From positions 1 to 64,000 of the forward strand of contig NZ_CANKYS010000003.1 of assembly GCF_947488025.1 (NCBI RefSeq): 64,000 bases of DNA, written 5' to 3'. The DNA comes from an uncultured Nocardioides sp. Lineage in GTDB: Bacteria > Actinomycetota > Actinomycetes > Propionibacteriales > Nocardioidaceae. The notes below the pieces were generated by a model, which saw only the letters and a program-made list of their open reading frames with translations, did not search any database and had not been told where the DNA came from. Below are positions 36,036 to 44,229 of the stretch, piece by piece. Both the position numbers and the translations under genes were made by a program. How positions within the stretch are numbered: position 1 is the first letter of the stretch; each line of letters opens with the position of its first letter.

Positions 36036-36342
36036 GGGAACCCCCTACCGGATGGCTGCCGACCCTTGCTCCCCTCCCGGAAGCCGGTGGGCAGCCTTGT
36101 CACCCTGTGTCGACAGTAGCCCCGTGGGGTCCCTTTTGACCCGCACGAGTGGCGCGAACCTGGGTCATACCTCAAAGTGGACAACCGCGTGCCGGCCTCC
36201 CGAAGGTCGTCCCTTTACCGGTCCAGGGTGTCCTATTCCGAGCGGCTCCTTTCGGTTGAACCACGCGTAGCGTCGGAGGACAGGCACGTTGTCTCGCCGC
36301 CCAAGCTGCAAGCTCCAGTGTGCTCCGATCTAGGAGTTCCTC
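36036..36342. promoter_or_regulatory. Divergent promoter region between BldC-like gene and MMPL pump
   Basis: This 307-bp spacer is less GC-rich than its surroundings. It includes a GGGTC-ccttt-TGACCC inverted repeat near 36127 and an AGGAG Shine-Dalgarno before the pump ATG. I see no gene in it. BldC-like proteins usually bind direct repeats, which I did not find clearly. Confidence 0.4.
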
Positions 36343-38508
36343 ATGGAGCGCTTCGCCCGCCTCGTCATGCACCATCGCCGCATCGTCAGCGCTATCTGGT
36401 TCGTGCTGCTCGTCGGGGGCGTCGTCTCGACCGGCCCGTTGAACGACCGCTGGTCGGTGGACTTCTCGCTGCCCGGACAGCCCGGCGACGTCGCCGAGCA
36501 GCAGCTCATCGACACCTACGGCGTCAGCACCTACGACTCCTACATCGCCGTCGTGACGGTGCCGCAGGGCCAGACCGTCGAGGGGAGCTCCGAGGCCGTG
36601 GACGGCGTCATCACCACTGCCGTCGCGGCCGTCCCCGACGTCGAGCTGCGCGTCGTGGACTTCGCCAGCACCCAGGACCCGGGCTTCCTCACCGACGACG
36701 GGCGGACGACGTACGCCCTGATCCAGGCCCCGGTCCCCGTGACCTTCGGGGCGCAGATCGAGACACAGCTCGACCCCGCCTTGGCCGAAGCAGCCCAGGC
36801 AGCGGGCTTCGAGAGCGGACTGACGTCCTACACCCTGCTGTCCGCGGGCGGTGAGCCGGCGAGCTCCAGCGTCCTGGTCGAGACGTTGCTCGCCGGTGCG
36901 GCGGCACTGCTGGTGCTGCTCTTCGTGTATGCCTCGTTCCTGGCCCTGCTCCCTCTCCTCATCGCCGCGGTCTCCATCCTGACGACGTTCATGCTCGTGC
37001 TGGCGATGACGACGTTCACCGACGTCAACATGATCGTCCTGTTCCTCGTCGCGCTCATCGGGCTCGGGGTCGCGATCGACTACTCGCTGATCGTGGTCTC
37101 GCGATGGCGGGAGGAGCGGGCCCACGGCCGCACCAACGAGGAAGCGGTCGTGGTGGCGATGAAGACCGCTGGTCGTGCCGTCATGGCCTCGGGCGTCACC
37201 GTGGCGATCAGCCTGCTGGCGCTGCTGATCCTGCCCGTGCCGGCGCTGCGCAGCATGGGTCTGGCAGGCATGCTGATCCCGCTGGTCAGCGTGGCCGTCG
37301 TGCTGACCCTGCTTCCCGCGCTGCTCTCCAGCGTCGGACCGCGCATCGACTACCCCCGCATCCGCAAGGAGAACACCGCCTCCCGCGGCTGGTCCGCGTG
37401 GGCACGCCTCATCGTCCGGCACCGCATCATCGCCACCGTCTCGGCCGTCGTCATGCTCGGCCTCCTCATCGTGCCCGTGTCCGACCTCAAGATCGGCCCG
37501 GGCTCCAGCCTCGAGTCCCTCGCGGCCGACGGACCCCGCGTCGAGGCCCTCCAGACGCTCACCGACGGTGGCGTGGGGGCCGGAGTCCTCACCCCCATCA
37601 CGGTGCTGGTGCCGGCCGCCGACGCGCCGGGGGCTGTCGAGGCAGCTCGCGGCGTCGACGGCGTCCAGACGGCCGTCGCCGGGACCGCTCGCGGCGACAC
37701 TGCCGTCATCGACGTGTTCCCGACCGAGGCGACCCTCGACAGCGACACCTCCGCGATCGTCACCGACATCCGGACAGAGGTCGAGGCAGCCGTGGACGGC
37801 GAGGTCGCCATCACCGGTGTCGGTCCCACCATCGAGGACTACCTCACTGCCGTCTACGACAAGTTCCCCTACGTGCTGGGGCTGATCGCCCTGATCACCT
37901 ACGTCCTGCTGGTCCGCACGTTCCGATCCGTGCTGCTCCCGCTCAAGGCCGTGCTGGTCAACCTGATCTCCCTGGCCGCCGTGTTCGGCTCGATCGTCTT
38001 CTTCTGGCAGCTCGGCCACGGCTCCGACGTGATCTTCGACGTCGCACCCAGCGGTGCGATCAACTTCTGGCTCCCGGTCGTGATCTTCGCCTTCCTCTTC
38101 GGACTGTCCATGGACTACGAAGTCTTCATCCTCAGCCGGATGCGTGAGGAGTACGACCGGACCGGCGACACCGCGATGGCGGTCATCACCGGCATCGGCC
38201 GGACCGGTCGACTCGTCACCTCGGCTGCGCTGATCCTCTTCTTCTCCTTCTCCGCCATCGCGACTGGTCCGGGCACCGACACGAAGGTCCTCGGGACTGC
38301 CCTCGGGGTCGGCATCCTCATCGACGCCACCATCGTCCGTGCGCTGTTCGTCCCGGCTCTGGTCAGCCTGTTCGGCAGGTGGAACTGGTGGTTGCCGGGC
38401 TGGGTGGCCCGCCTCCTGTTCGTGGAGCCATCTCCCCTGCACCCCGTCCGCGTCGTACCTCCCGACGTGCTTCCCGAGCCCGACAAGGTGCCCGCGGGCA
38501 CCAGCTGA
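36343..38508 (+). CDS. MMPL/RND-family exporter
   Basis: A 721-aa MMPL transporter with two repeats, each an extracytoplasmic loop (about 40-180 and 390-510) and a block of five to six helices. It shows the RND Asp-bearing motifs GLGVAIDYSLIVVSRWREE and FLFGLSMDYEVFILSRMREEY, which carry the proton-relay Asp residues. MMPL proteins export lipids or toxic compounds by proton antiport. The ABC transporter genes follow after 47 bp, so the three may be co-expressed. AGGAG precedes the ATG. Confidence 0.9.
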   Translation: MERFARLVMHHRRIVSAIWFVLLVGGVVSTGPLNDRWSVDFSLPGQPGDVAEQQLIDTYGVSTYDSYIAVVTVPQGQTVEGSSEAVDGVITTAVAAVPDVELRVVDFASTQDPGFLTDDGRTTYALIQAPVPVTFGAQIETQLDPALAEAAQAAGFESGLTSYTLLSAGGEPASSSVLVETLLAGAAALLVLLFVYASFLALLPLLIAAVSILTTFMLVLAMTTFTDVNMIVLFLVALIGLGVAIDYSLIVVSRWREERAHGRTNEEAVVVAMKTAGRAVMASGVTVAISLLALLILPVPALRSMGLAGMLIPLVSVAVVLTLLPALLSSVGPRIDYPRIRKENTASRGWSAWARLIVRHRIIATVSAVVMLGLLIVPVSDLKIGPGSSLESLAADGPRVEALQTLTDGGVGAGVLTPITVLVPAADAPGAVEAARGVDGVQTAVAGTARGDTAVIDVFPTEATLDSDTSAIVTDIRTEVEAAVDGEVAITGVGPTIEDYLTAVYDKFPYVLGLIALITYVLLVRTFRSVLLPLKAVLVNLISLAAVFGSIVFFWQLGHGSDVIFDVAPSGAINFWLPVVIFAFLFGLSMDYEVFILSRMREEYDRTGDTAMAVITGIGRTGRLVTSAALILFFSFSAIATGPGTDTKVLGTALGVGILIDATIVRALFVPALVSLFGRWNWWLPGWVARLLFVEPSPLHPVRVVPPDVLPEPDKVPAGTS

Positions 38509-38555
38509 CCCCACCTGACCCACAACGACCCGCAACGACCCGCAGGGAGCACGCC

Positions 38556-39455
38556 GTGATCGCCATCGAAGGACTCACCAAGAAGTACGGCACGACACTC
38601 GCCGTCGACGACGTCACCTTCACCGCCGAAGCCGGACGCGTCACTGGGTTCCTGGGACCGAACGGCGCCGGGAAGTCGACCACGCTCCGGATCATGGTCG
38701 GCCTCACCCGCCCCGACACCGGGAGCGCCACGATCTCCGGGCGGCGCTACGTCGACCTGCCCAACCCGGGGCTCGACGTCGGTGTGCTGCTGGACGCCTC
38801 CGCCCAGCACGCCGGGCGCACCGGTCGCGAGATCCTCACCCTCGCCCAGCAGTACATGGGCATCCCCCGGTCCCGGGTGGAGGAGATGCTCGAGGTCGTC
38901 AGCCTCACCCCGGCCGAGGCGTCGCGCCGGGTGGGCGACTACTCCCTCGGGATGCGGCAGCGACTTGGTATCGCAACCGCGTTGATCGGTGATCCCGAGG
39001 TGCTGATCCTCGACGAACCCGCCAATGGGCTCGACCCGGCCGGGATCCGGTGGATGCGCGACCTGCTCCGCGGCTACGCAGACCGCGGCGGCACCGTCCT
39101 CCTGTCCTCGCACCTGCTCCACGAGATCGAGGTCATCGCCGACGACATCGTGATGATCGGCCTCGGCCGGATCGTCTCCATGGGGACCAAGACCGCGCTG
39201 CTCCACGAAGCCGGCACCGTCGTCCGGGCGGTCGACCTGCTCGCGCTGGAGCTTGCTCTGGCCGCGAGCGGTCTGACCGCCGCCCCCGCGGACGGCGGTG
39301 TCCTGTACACCGATGCGGACGCCGCCCTCGTCGGGCGGGTCGCCCTCGATGCCGGAATCGCGCTCACCGAGCTGCGAGCGGCCACCGGCGCCGGGCTGGA
39401 AGAGATGTTCCTCGAGCTCACCGCCGCCACCCAACGAGAAGGAGCACCGGCATGA
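38556..39455 (+). CDS. ABC exporter ATP-binding protein
   Basis: A 299-aa ATPase with Walker [10 protein letters not shown], signature YSLGMRQRLGIA, Walker B VLILDEPANGLDP, and a switch His in LSSHLLHEIE. It is of the bacitracin/lantibiotic-immunity (BcrA/NatA) group. The signature has L instead of the usual SGG, as in that group. The GTG start follows CAGGGAG. It is coupled to the downstream permease (ATGA). Confidence 0.9.
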   Translation: MIAIEGLTKKYGTTLAVDDVTFTAEAGRVTGFLGPNGAGKSTTLRIMVGLTRPDTGSATISGRRYVDLPNPGLDVGVLLDASAQHAGRTGREILTLAQQYMGIPRSRVEEMLEVVSLTPAEASRRVGDYSLGMRQRLGIATALIGDPEVLILDEPANGLDPAGIRWMRDLLRGYADRGGTVLLSSHLLHEIEVIADDIVMIGLGRIVSMGTKTALLHEAGTVVRAVDLLALELALAASGLTAAPADGGVLYTDADAALVGRVALDAGIALTELRAATGAGLEEMFLELTAATQREGAPA

Positions 39456-40258
39456 GCACCATCGCCGCCGACCACGTCCGCACTGTGCCCGTGACGACCA
39501 CCAAGCGGATCCCGCTGACCCGCATCACCGCGGTAGAGCTCCGCAAGATGTTCGACACCCGCTCCGGCTTCTGGTTGATCGCCAGCATCGCGATCACCTC
39601 GGCCCTCGCCGCCGGCGGCGTCATCCTCTGGGCGCCGGAGGGCGAGCTCACCTACTCGACCTTCGCCACCGCCATACGGTTCCCCGTGGTCATCATCCTT
39701 CCTCTCATCGCGATCCTCTCGGTGACCAGCGAGTGGAGCCAGCGCACCGGCCTGACCACCTTCACCCTCGTCCCGCACCGCGGCCGGATCATCACCGCCA
39801 AGGCGATCTCCGCGGTCGCCATCGCCATCGCCGCGATGGTGCTCGCCTTCGCGGTCGGCGCACTGGGCAACGTGCTGGGTGCCGCCATCAGGGGCACCAC
39901 CCTGGTGTGGGACGTCACCCTCACCCAATGCCTGTACTACGTCCTCGGCATGGTGCTGAGCCTGCTCGTCGGCTTCATGCTCGGCGTGCTCATCCGCTCC
40001 TCGACCGGCGCTATCGTCGCCTACTTCATCCTCACGTTCCTGCTGCCGACGATCTTCGGGCTGCTGGCCAGCAGCCAACAGTGGTTCTTCGACCTGCAGC
40101 CCTGGGTCGACATCCAGTTCGCCCAGGCCGGGCTGTTCGTCTTCGAGCACACGCTCACCGGTACCGAGTGGGCACACATCGCCGTCACCGGTGTCACCTG
40201 GCTAGTCATCCCCCTGCTCATCGGCCTCGCACTGGTGATGCGCTCCGAGGTGAAGTAG
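39452..40258 (+). CDS. ABC-2 type permease subunit
   Basis: A 268-aa membrane protein with six hydrophobic helices. The motifs LTRITAVELRKMFDTRSGFWL at the N-terminus and SEWSQRTGLTTFTLVPHRGRII are typical of the permeases that pair with BcrA-like ATPases. It is translationally coupled to the preceding ATPase. Substrate is unknown; peptide or antibiotic efflux is likely from the family. Confidence 0.87.
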   Translation: MSTIAADHVRTVPVTTTKRIPLTRITAVELRKMFDTRSGFWLIASIAITSALAAGGVILWAPEGELTYSTFATAIRFPVVIILPLIAILSVTSEWSQRTGLTTFTLVPHRGRIITAKAISAVAIAIAAMVLAFAVGALGNVLGAAIRGTTLVWDVTLTQCLYYVLGMVLSLLVGFMLGVLIRSSTGAIVAYFILTFLLPTIFGLLASSQQWFFDLQPWVDIQFAQAGLFVFEHTLTGTEWAHIAVTGVTWLVIPLLIGLALVMRSEVK

Positions 40259-40710
40259 CCGCCCGGGAATCTGACACCATCCCCACATCAGATGGCCGAC
40301 AACGGCCAGGTCGCGGTGATCATCGTGGTCGTCTTCGCAGGATTCGCCGCCACGGTGCAGGGATCTCGCCCTCTTGCTGGCGAGAGTGGGCCACCGCCTC
40401 CGGTGCCCCCAGTCCCATGGCCCTGACGGCCGCGGCGCGCGCCGCGGTCTTCACGCCGCGGTGCGGGGCCAATGACCCTCCCGCGATCCCTCCGATCGAG
40501 GCTGCGAAGACCGCGGCCGACGGGGTGGACACCCTCGCAACCTTGGTCCGATCCTGGACGGGCAGCCCCAAGCGGCCGAACATCCCTTCGCCCCGGGTCC
40601 CGAGCTGGGCCCCTGAGCGGCCAGATCGCGTCCATGGCACCAAACATGTGGCGGACTCTGTGCGGGACTGGAAGGGGACACGCCCCCTCTGACCTGCGGA
40701 ACGCGCGGAT
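40259..40710. other. Gene-free stretch, possibly decayed coding DNA
   Basis: Two opposite-strand frames stay open for about 110 codons, but neither has a convincing start, codon bias or recognisable domain. The sequence could be the remnant of a gene. It separates the ABC permease from ychF. Confidence 0.35.
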
Positions 40711-41787
40711 TCAGACGTTGAAGCGGAACTCCACGACGTCGCCGTCGGCCATCACGTAGTCCTTGCCCTCCATGCGCACCTTGCCGGCCTCGCGGGCCTT
40801 GAGCATGGAGCCGGCGGCCATCAGGTCGTCGAAGGAGACGATCTCGGCCTTGATGAAGCCCTTCTGGAAGTCGGTGTGGATGACACCGGCGGCCTCGGGG
40901 GCGGTGGCGCCCTTCCTGATCGTCCAGGCCCGCGTCTCCTTGGGTCCGGCGGTCAGGTAGGTCTGCAGGCCGAGGGTGTCGAAGCCGACGCGGGCGAGCT
41001 GGTCGAGGCCGGACTCGGTGATGCCCATCTCGGCGAGCATCTCGTGCGCCATCTCGTCGTCGTCCATCTCCGCCAGGTCGGCCTCGAACTTGGCGTCGAG
41101 GAAGATCGCCTCGGCCGGCGCGATGATCTCGCGCATCTTGTCCTTGAGCGCCTCGTCGGCGAGCTCGTCGGCGTCGCAGTTGAAGACGTAGATGAACGGC
41201 TTGGCCGTCAGCAGCGACAGCTCGCGCAGCAGGGAGCGGTCGATGTCGGTGGCGATGATCGGGGTGCCGGACTCGAGTGCCTCCTTGGCGGCCCTGGCAG
41301 CCTCGAGGTTGGCGACGAGGTCCTTGACCTTGCGCGACTCCTTCTCGAGCCGGGCGATGGCCTTCTCAACGGTCTCGAGGTCGGCGAAGATCAGCTCGGT
41401 CTGGATGGTGGAGATGTCGTTGGCGGGGTTGACCTCGCCGTCGACGTGGGTGACGTCCTCGTCGCGGAAGACGCGGGTCACCTGGCAGATCGCAGCCGAC
41501 TCGCGGATGTGGGCGAGGAACTTGTTGCCGAGGCCCTCACCCTGCGAGGCGCCGCGCACGATGCCGGCGATGTCGACGAACTCGACGGTGGCGGGCAGCT
41601 GCTTGGCGGACTCGAAGACCTCCGCGAGCTGCGGCAGCCGCTCGTCGGGGACGCCGACGACACCCACGTTGGGCTCGATGGTGGCGAACGGGTAGTTCGC
41701 CGCGAGGACGTCGTTTTTGGTCAGTGCGTTGAAGAGCGTCGACTTGCCCGCGTTGGGGAGACCGACGATGCCGATGGTGAGAGCCAC
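40711..41787 (-). CDS. ychF: Redox-regulated GTPase-like ATPase YchF/OLA1
   Basis: A 358-aa universally conserved P-loop NTPase. G1 is GLPNAGKSTLFNALT, G3 is DIAGIV, and the TGS-like C-terminal domain ends MADGDVVEFRF. YchF binds ribosomes and hydrolyses ATP, and acts in stress and antioxidant response. TAGACT lies 8 nt before the GTG start (41796-41801), suggesting a near-leaderless mRNA. Confidence 0.96.
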   Translation of the reverse strand: MALTIGIVGLPNAGKSTLFNALTKNDVLAANYPFATIEPNVGVVGVPDERLPQLAEVFESAKQLPATVEFVDIAGIVRGASQGEGLGNKFLAHIRESAAICQVTRVFRDEDVTHVDGEVNPANDISTIQTELIFADLETVEKAIARLEKESRKVKDLVANLEAARAAKEALESGTPIIATDIDRSLLRELSLLTAKPFIYVFNCDADELADEALKDKMREIIAPAEAIFLDAKFEADLAEMDDDEMAHEMLAEMGITESGLDQLARVGFDTLGLQTYLTAGPKETRAWTIRKGATAPEAAGVIHTDFQKGFIKAEIVSFDDLMAAGSMLKAREAGKVRMEGKDYVMADGDVVEFRFNV

Positions 41788-41855
41788 GGGCGGGGAGTCT
41801 ACGGCTGCGCGCGGCGCGCGAGCGATTCGCGGCCGGCTGGGAAAGGGGGACGGCA

Positions 41856-41884
41856 GAGGGCCCGACCGAAGCGGCCGGGCCCTC
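41856..41884 (-). terminator. GC-rich hairpin with GCTTC loop
   Basis: On the minus strand a 12-bp stem (GAGGGCCCGGCC with one G-T pair) closes a GCTTC loop. It lies between ychF and the divergent PH-domain gene, where no terminator for a known gene is expected. It could end a short minus-strand transcript from 41942 onward. Confidence 0.5.
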
Positions 41885-41941
41885 CCTCCTGCGCGCCGCG
41901 GCGTCCGTCAGGAGCCGTGGACCGACCGCACCCCCGCGCGA

Positions 41942-42052
41942 TCAGCCCCCGGTCTTCGACGAGTCACTGGAGGACCCGTTGGCCCCGCCCACGAAACCGC
42001 CTGCGGCCCGTGACGGGGAAGGTGCGGGCAGGGTCAGGTGTGTGCACTGCAC
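41942..42052 (-). CDS. Possible small Gly/Ser-rich protein
   Basis: A 36-codon minus-strand frame from GTG, ending GGANGSSSDSSKTGG, lies just before the terminator-like hairpin. It has no good Shine-Dalgarno and no recognisable domain, so it may be chance. I list it because the hairpin downstream needs an explanation. Confidence 0.2.
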   Translation of the reverse strand: MQCTHLTLPAPSPSRAAGGFVGGANGSSSDSSKTGG

Positions 42053-42148
42053 GAACCTGCAGAAGTCCTCCGCCCGGCCCACGCGGGCTCGCCGTTGCAC
42101 GAGTTCGCGGCGTCCGGTCCCTCGGGGCGACCTGCAAGACTTCCGGTC

Positions 42149-42652
42149 ATGACTGACGTGGGGGGTACGGCGGTGCTGCGCGAGCCGAGCCAGCAGGTGT
42201 CGCCGCGGGCGATCCCGTTCTGGACGGTCTCGGCGCTCATCGGCGACGCCGTCCTCGTGCTCGCCGCGACGGCCGCATACGTGCTGGTGCCAGGCGTCCC
42301 GGGGTGGGTCGGACTGCTCGTCGTGCTGCTGGCGCTCCTCGCGACCGTCCACGTGCTGGCGATGCCGCGCATCCGGTTCCGGGTGCACCGGTGGGAGGTC
42401 ACCGACACGGCCGTCCACACGCGCGAGGGCTGGATCGGCCGCGAGACCCGCATCGCGCCGATCAGCCGCGTGCAGACGGTGGACTCCCGGCAGGGAGCCC
42501 TGATGCGGCTGTTCGGGCTCGCCTCGATCACCGTCACGACCGCGTCGGCCGCCGGACCGATCACGGTCGACTGCCTCGACCAGCACGTCGCTCGCGACGT
42601 GGTCGCCCGGCTCACCGCCATCACCGCGGCCACCGAGGACGACGCCACGTGA
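42149..42652 (+). CDS. PH-domain (bPH2/YdbS-like) membrane protein
   Basis: A 167-aa protein with two N-terminal helices (about 24-68) followed by a bacterial PH domain: FRVHRWEVTDTAVHTREGWIGRETRIAP. It matches YdbS, the smaller partner of a YdbS-YdbT pair. Function is unknown, though relatives have been linked to stress or peptide resistance. It overlaps the next gene (GTGA). Confidence 0.8.
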   Translation: MTDVGGTAVLREPSQQVSPRAIPFWTVSALIGDAVLVLAATAAYVLVPGVPGWVGLLVVLLALLATVHVLAMPRIRFRVHRWEVTDTAVHTREGWIGRETRIAPISRVQTVDSRQGALMRLFGLASITVTTASAAGPITVDCLDQHVARDVVARLTAITAATEDDAT

Positions 42653-44229
42653 TCCCCGAGCCCGGCGAGGGCTACGTCCGGCTCAGCCCGCGCAAGCTCC
42701 TGCTCGACCCCGTGAAGGCCGTCGGCCAGGCGATCGTGCCCGTGGTGATCGCGTTGGTCGGGATCAGCCGGAGCGACACCCAGTTCTGGCCGATCATCAT
42801 CCCGCTCGCCATCATCGGCCCGCTCCTCCTCGGTGCCCTGCCGTGGCTGACCACCCACTACCGCCTCACCGCCACACAGATCCAGGTGCGCAGCGGCGTC
42901 CTCAACAAGACCACCTCGACCGCGCCGCTCGACCGGGTGCGCAGCGTCGACCTCGAGGCATCGCTGATGCACCGCATCCTCGGCCTGCAGAAGGTGCAGA
43001 TCGGCACCGGCGTCGACGACGACCGCATCACCCTCGACGCCCTCGCCGCGCCCGACGCCCAGGCACTGCGTACGACGCTGCTGACGCGTCGCGCGGTTGC
43101 CGAGCAGGCCGCCGAGCACGCCGCCCGGTCCGACGACCTCGTGACCGAGCGGTCGGACGAGCCCGTCGCCCCGCCGCCTCCGGCTCCCGCGCCCGCGGTG
43201 CCGCTGGCGCAGATCGACTGGTCGTGGCTGCGCTTCGCGCCCTTCAGCCTCGGCCGGCTCGTCCTGGTGCTCGGCGGGCTCGGCGTGCTGTCGCAGTTCG
43301 CCGACGACCTGCCGATCTGGAACGAGGAGACGGCCACCTCGGTCTGGCAGTGGCTCACGCAGTTCGCCGTCGCCGCCATCGCGCTCGTGCTCTCCGTCGG
43401 CGCGCTGGTCCTCTGGCTGGTCGTGTCGGTCGCCGGCTACGTCCTGCAGTGGTGGGGCTTCCGCCTCGTGCGCGAGCACGGCTCGCTGCACCTCACCTCC
43501 GGTCTGGTGACCACCCGCTCGATCACGGTCGAGGAGGCGAAGGTCCGCGGCGTCGAGATCACCGAGCCGGTGCTGATGCGGCTGGTCGGCGGGGCCGAGC
43601 TGTCCACGCTGGCCACGGGCGTGGAGGACGGTGTCACCCAGGTCCTGCCGCCGTGCCCGCGCGACGTCGCCGTCGCGGTCGGCGAGGCGGTGCTCGACCG
43701 CCCCGGGCCGCTGGTCGAGCCGCTCGTGGAGCACGGGCCGAAGGCCCGCCGGCGCGCATGGTTCCGCCAGCTCCGCAACGCGCTGGACGTCATCGTGCTG
43801 CTGGCCGTCGGCTGGTGGTGGTTCGACCTCACGTGGTGGTGGCTCGCCGCGGTGGCAGTCGGGCTCCTCGTGCTCGCGGCGGCGGCGGGCGAGGCGACGT
43901 ACCGCCACCTCGGGCACGCGCTCTCGGCGGACCACCTCGTCGCCGGTGGCGGCACGTTCGCCCGGATCCGCACGGTGCTCGAGACCGAGGGCATCATCGG
44001 CTGGGTGGTCTCGCAGTCGTGGTGGCAGCGCCGCATCGGGCTCGCCGACCTGACGGCCACGACGGCCGCGGGCGCCGAGCGGGTGCTGGTCCGCGACGTA
44101 CGCCTCGACGTGGCCGTGGCGCTGGCCGACCGGGCCACGCCCGGGCTGCTCACCGACTTTCTGGCGCCAGCGAGGACCCCGCAACCGGCCCGGAGCCACG
44201 CCCGCAACTCGGCCTCGAACTCGGCCTAG
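42649..44229 (+). CDS. PH-domain protein with multiple bPH2 repeats (YdbT-like)
   Basis: A 526-aa protein with several transmembrane pairs and three bPH2 domains, for example YRLTATQIQVRSGVLNKTTST, LTSGLVTTRSITVEEAKVRG and the C-terminal ALSADHLVAGGGTFARIRTV. A proline-rich linker (APPPPAPAPAV) lies near residue 185. It is translationally coupled to the smaller PH protein and probably forms a membrane complex with it. Its stop codon overlaps the acyl-CoA dehydrogenase stop at CTAG. Confidence 0.8.
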   Translation: MIPEPGEGYVRLSPRKLLLDPVKAVGQAIVPVVIALVGISRSDTQFWPIIIPLAIIGPLLLGALPWLTTHYRLTATQIQVRSGVLNKTTSTAPLDRVRSVDLEASLMHRILGLQKVQIGTGVDDDRITLDALAAPDAQALRTTLLTRRAVAEQAAEHAARSDDLVTERSDEPVAPPPPAPAPAVPLAQIDWSWLRFAPFSLGRLVLVLGGLGVLSQFADDLPIWNEETATSVWQWLTQFAVAAIALVLSVGALVLWLVVSVAGYVLQWWGFRLVREHGSLHLTSGLVTTRSITVEEAKVRGVEITEPVLMRLVGGAELSTLATGVEDGVTQVLPPCPRDVAVAVGEAVLDRPGPLVEPLVEHGPKARRRAWFRQLRNALDVIVLLAVGWWWFDLTWWWLAAVAVGLLVLAAAAGEATYRHLGHALSADHLVAGGGTFARIRTVLETEGIIGWVVSQSWWQRRIGLADLTATTAAGAERVLVRDVRLDVAVALADRATPGLLTDFLAPARTPQPARSHARNSASNSA

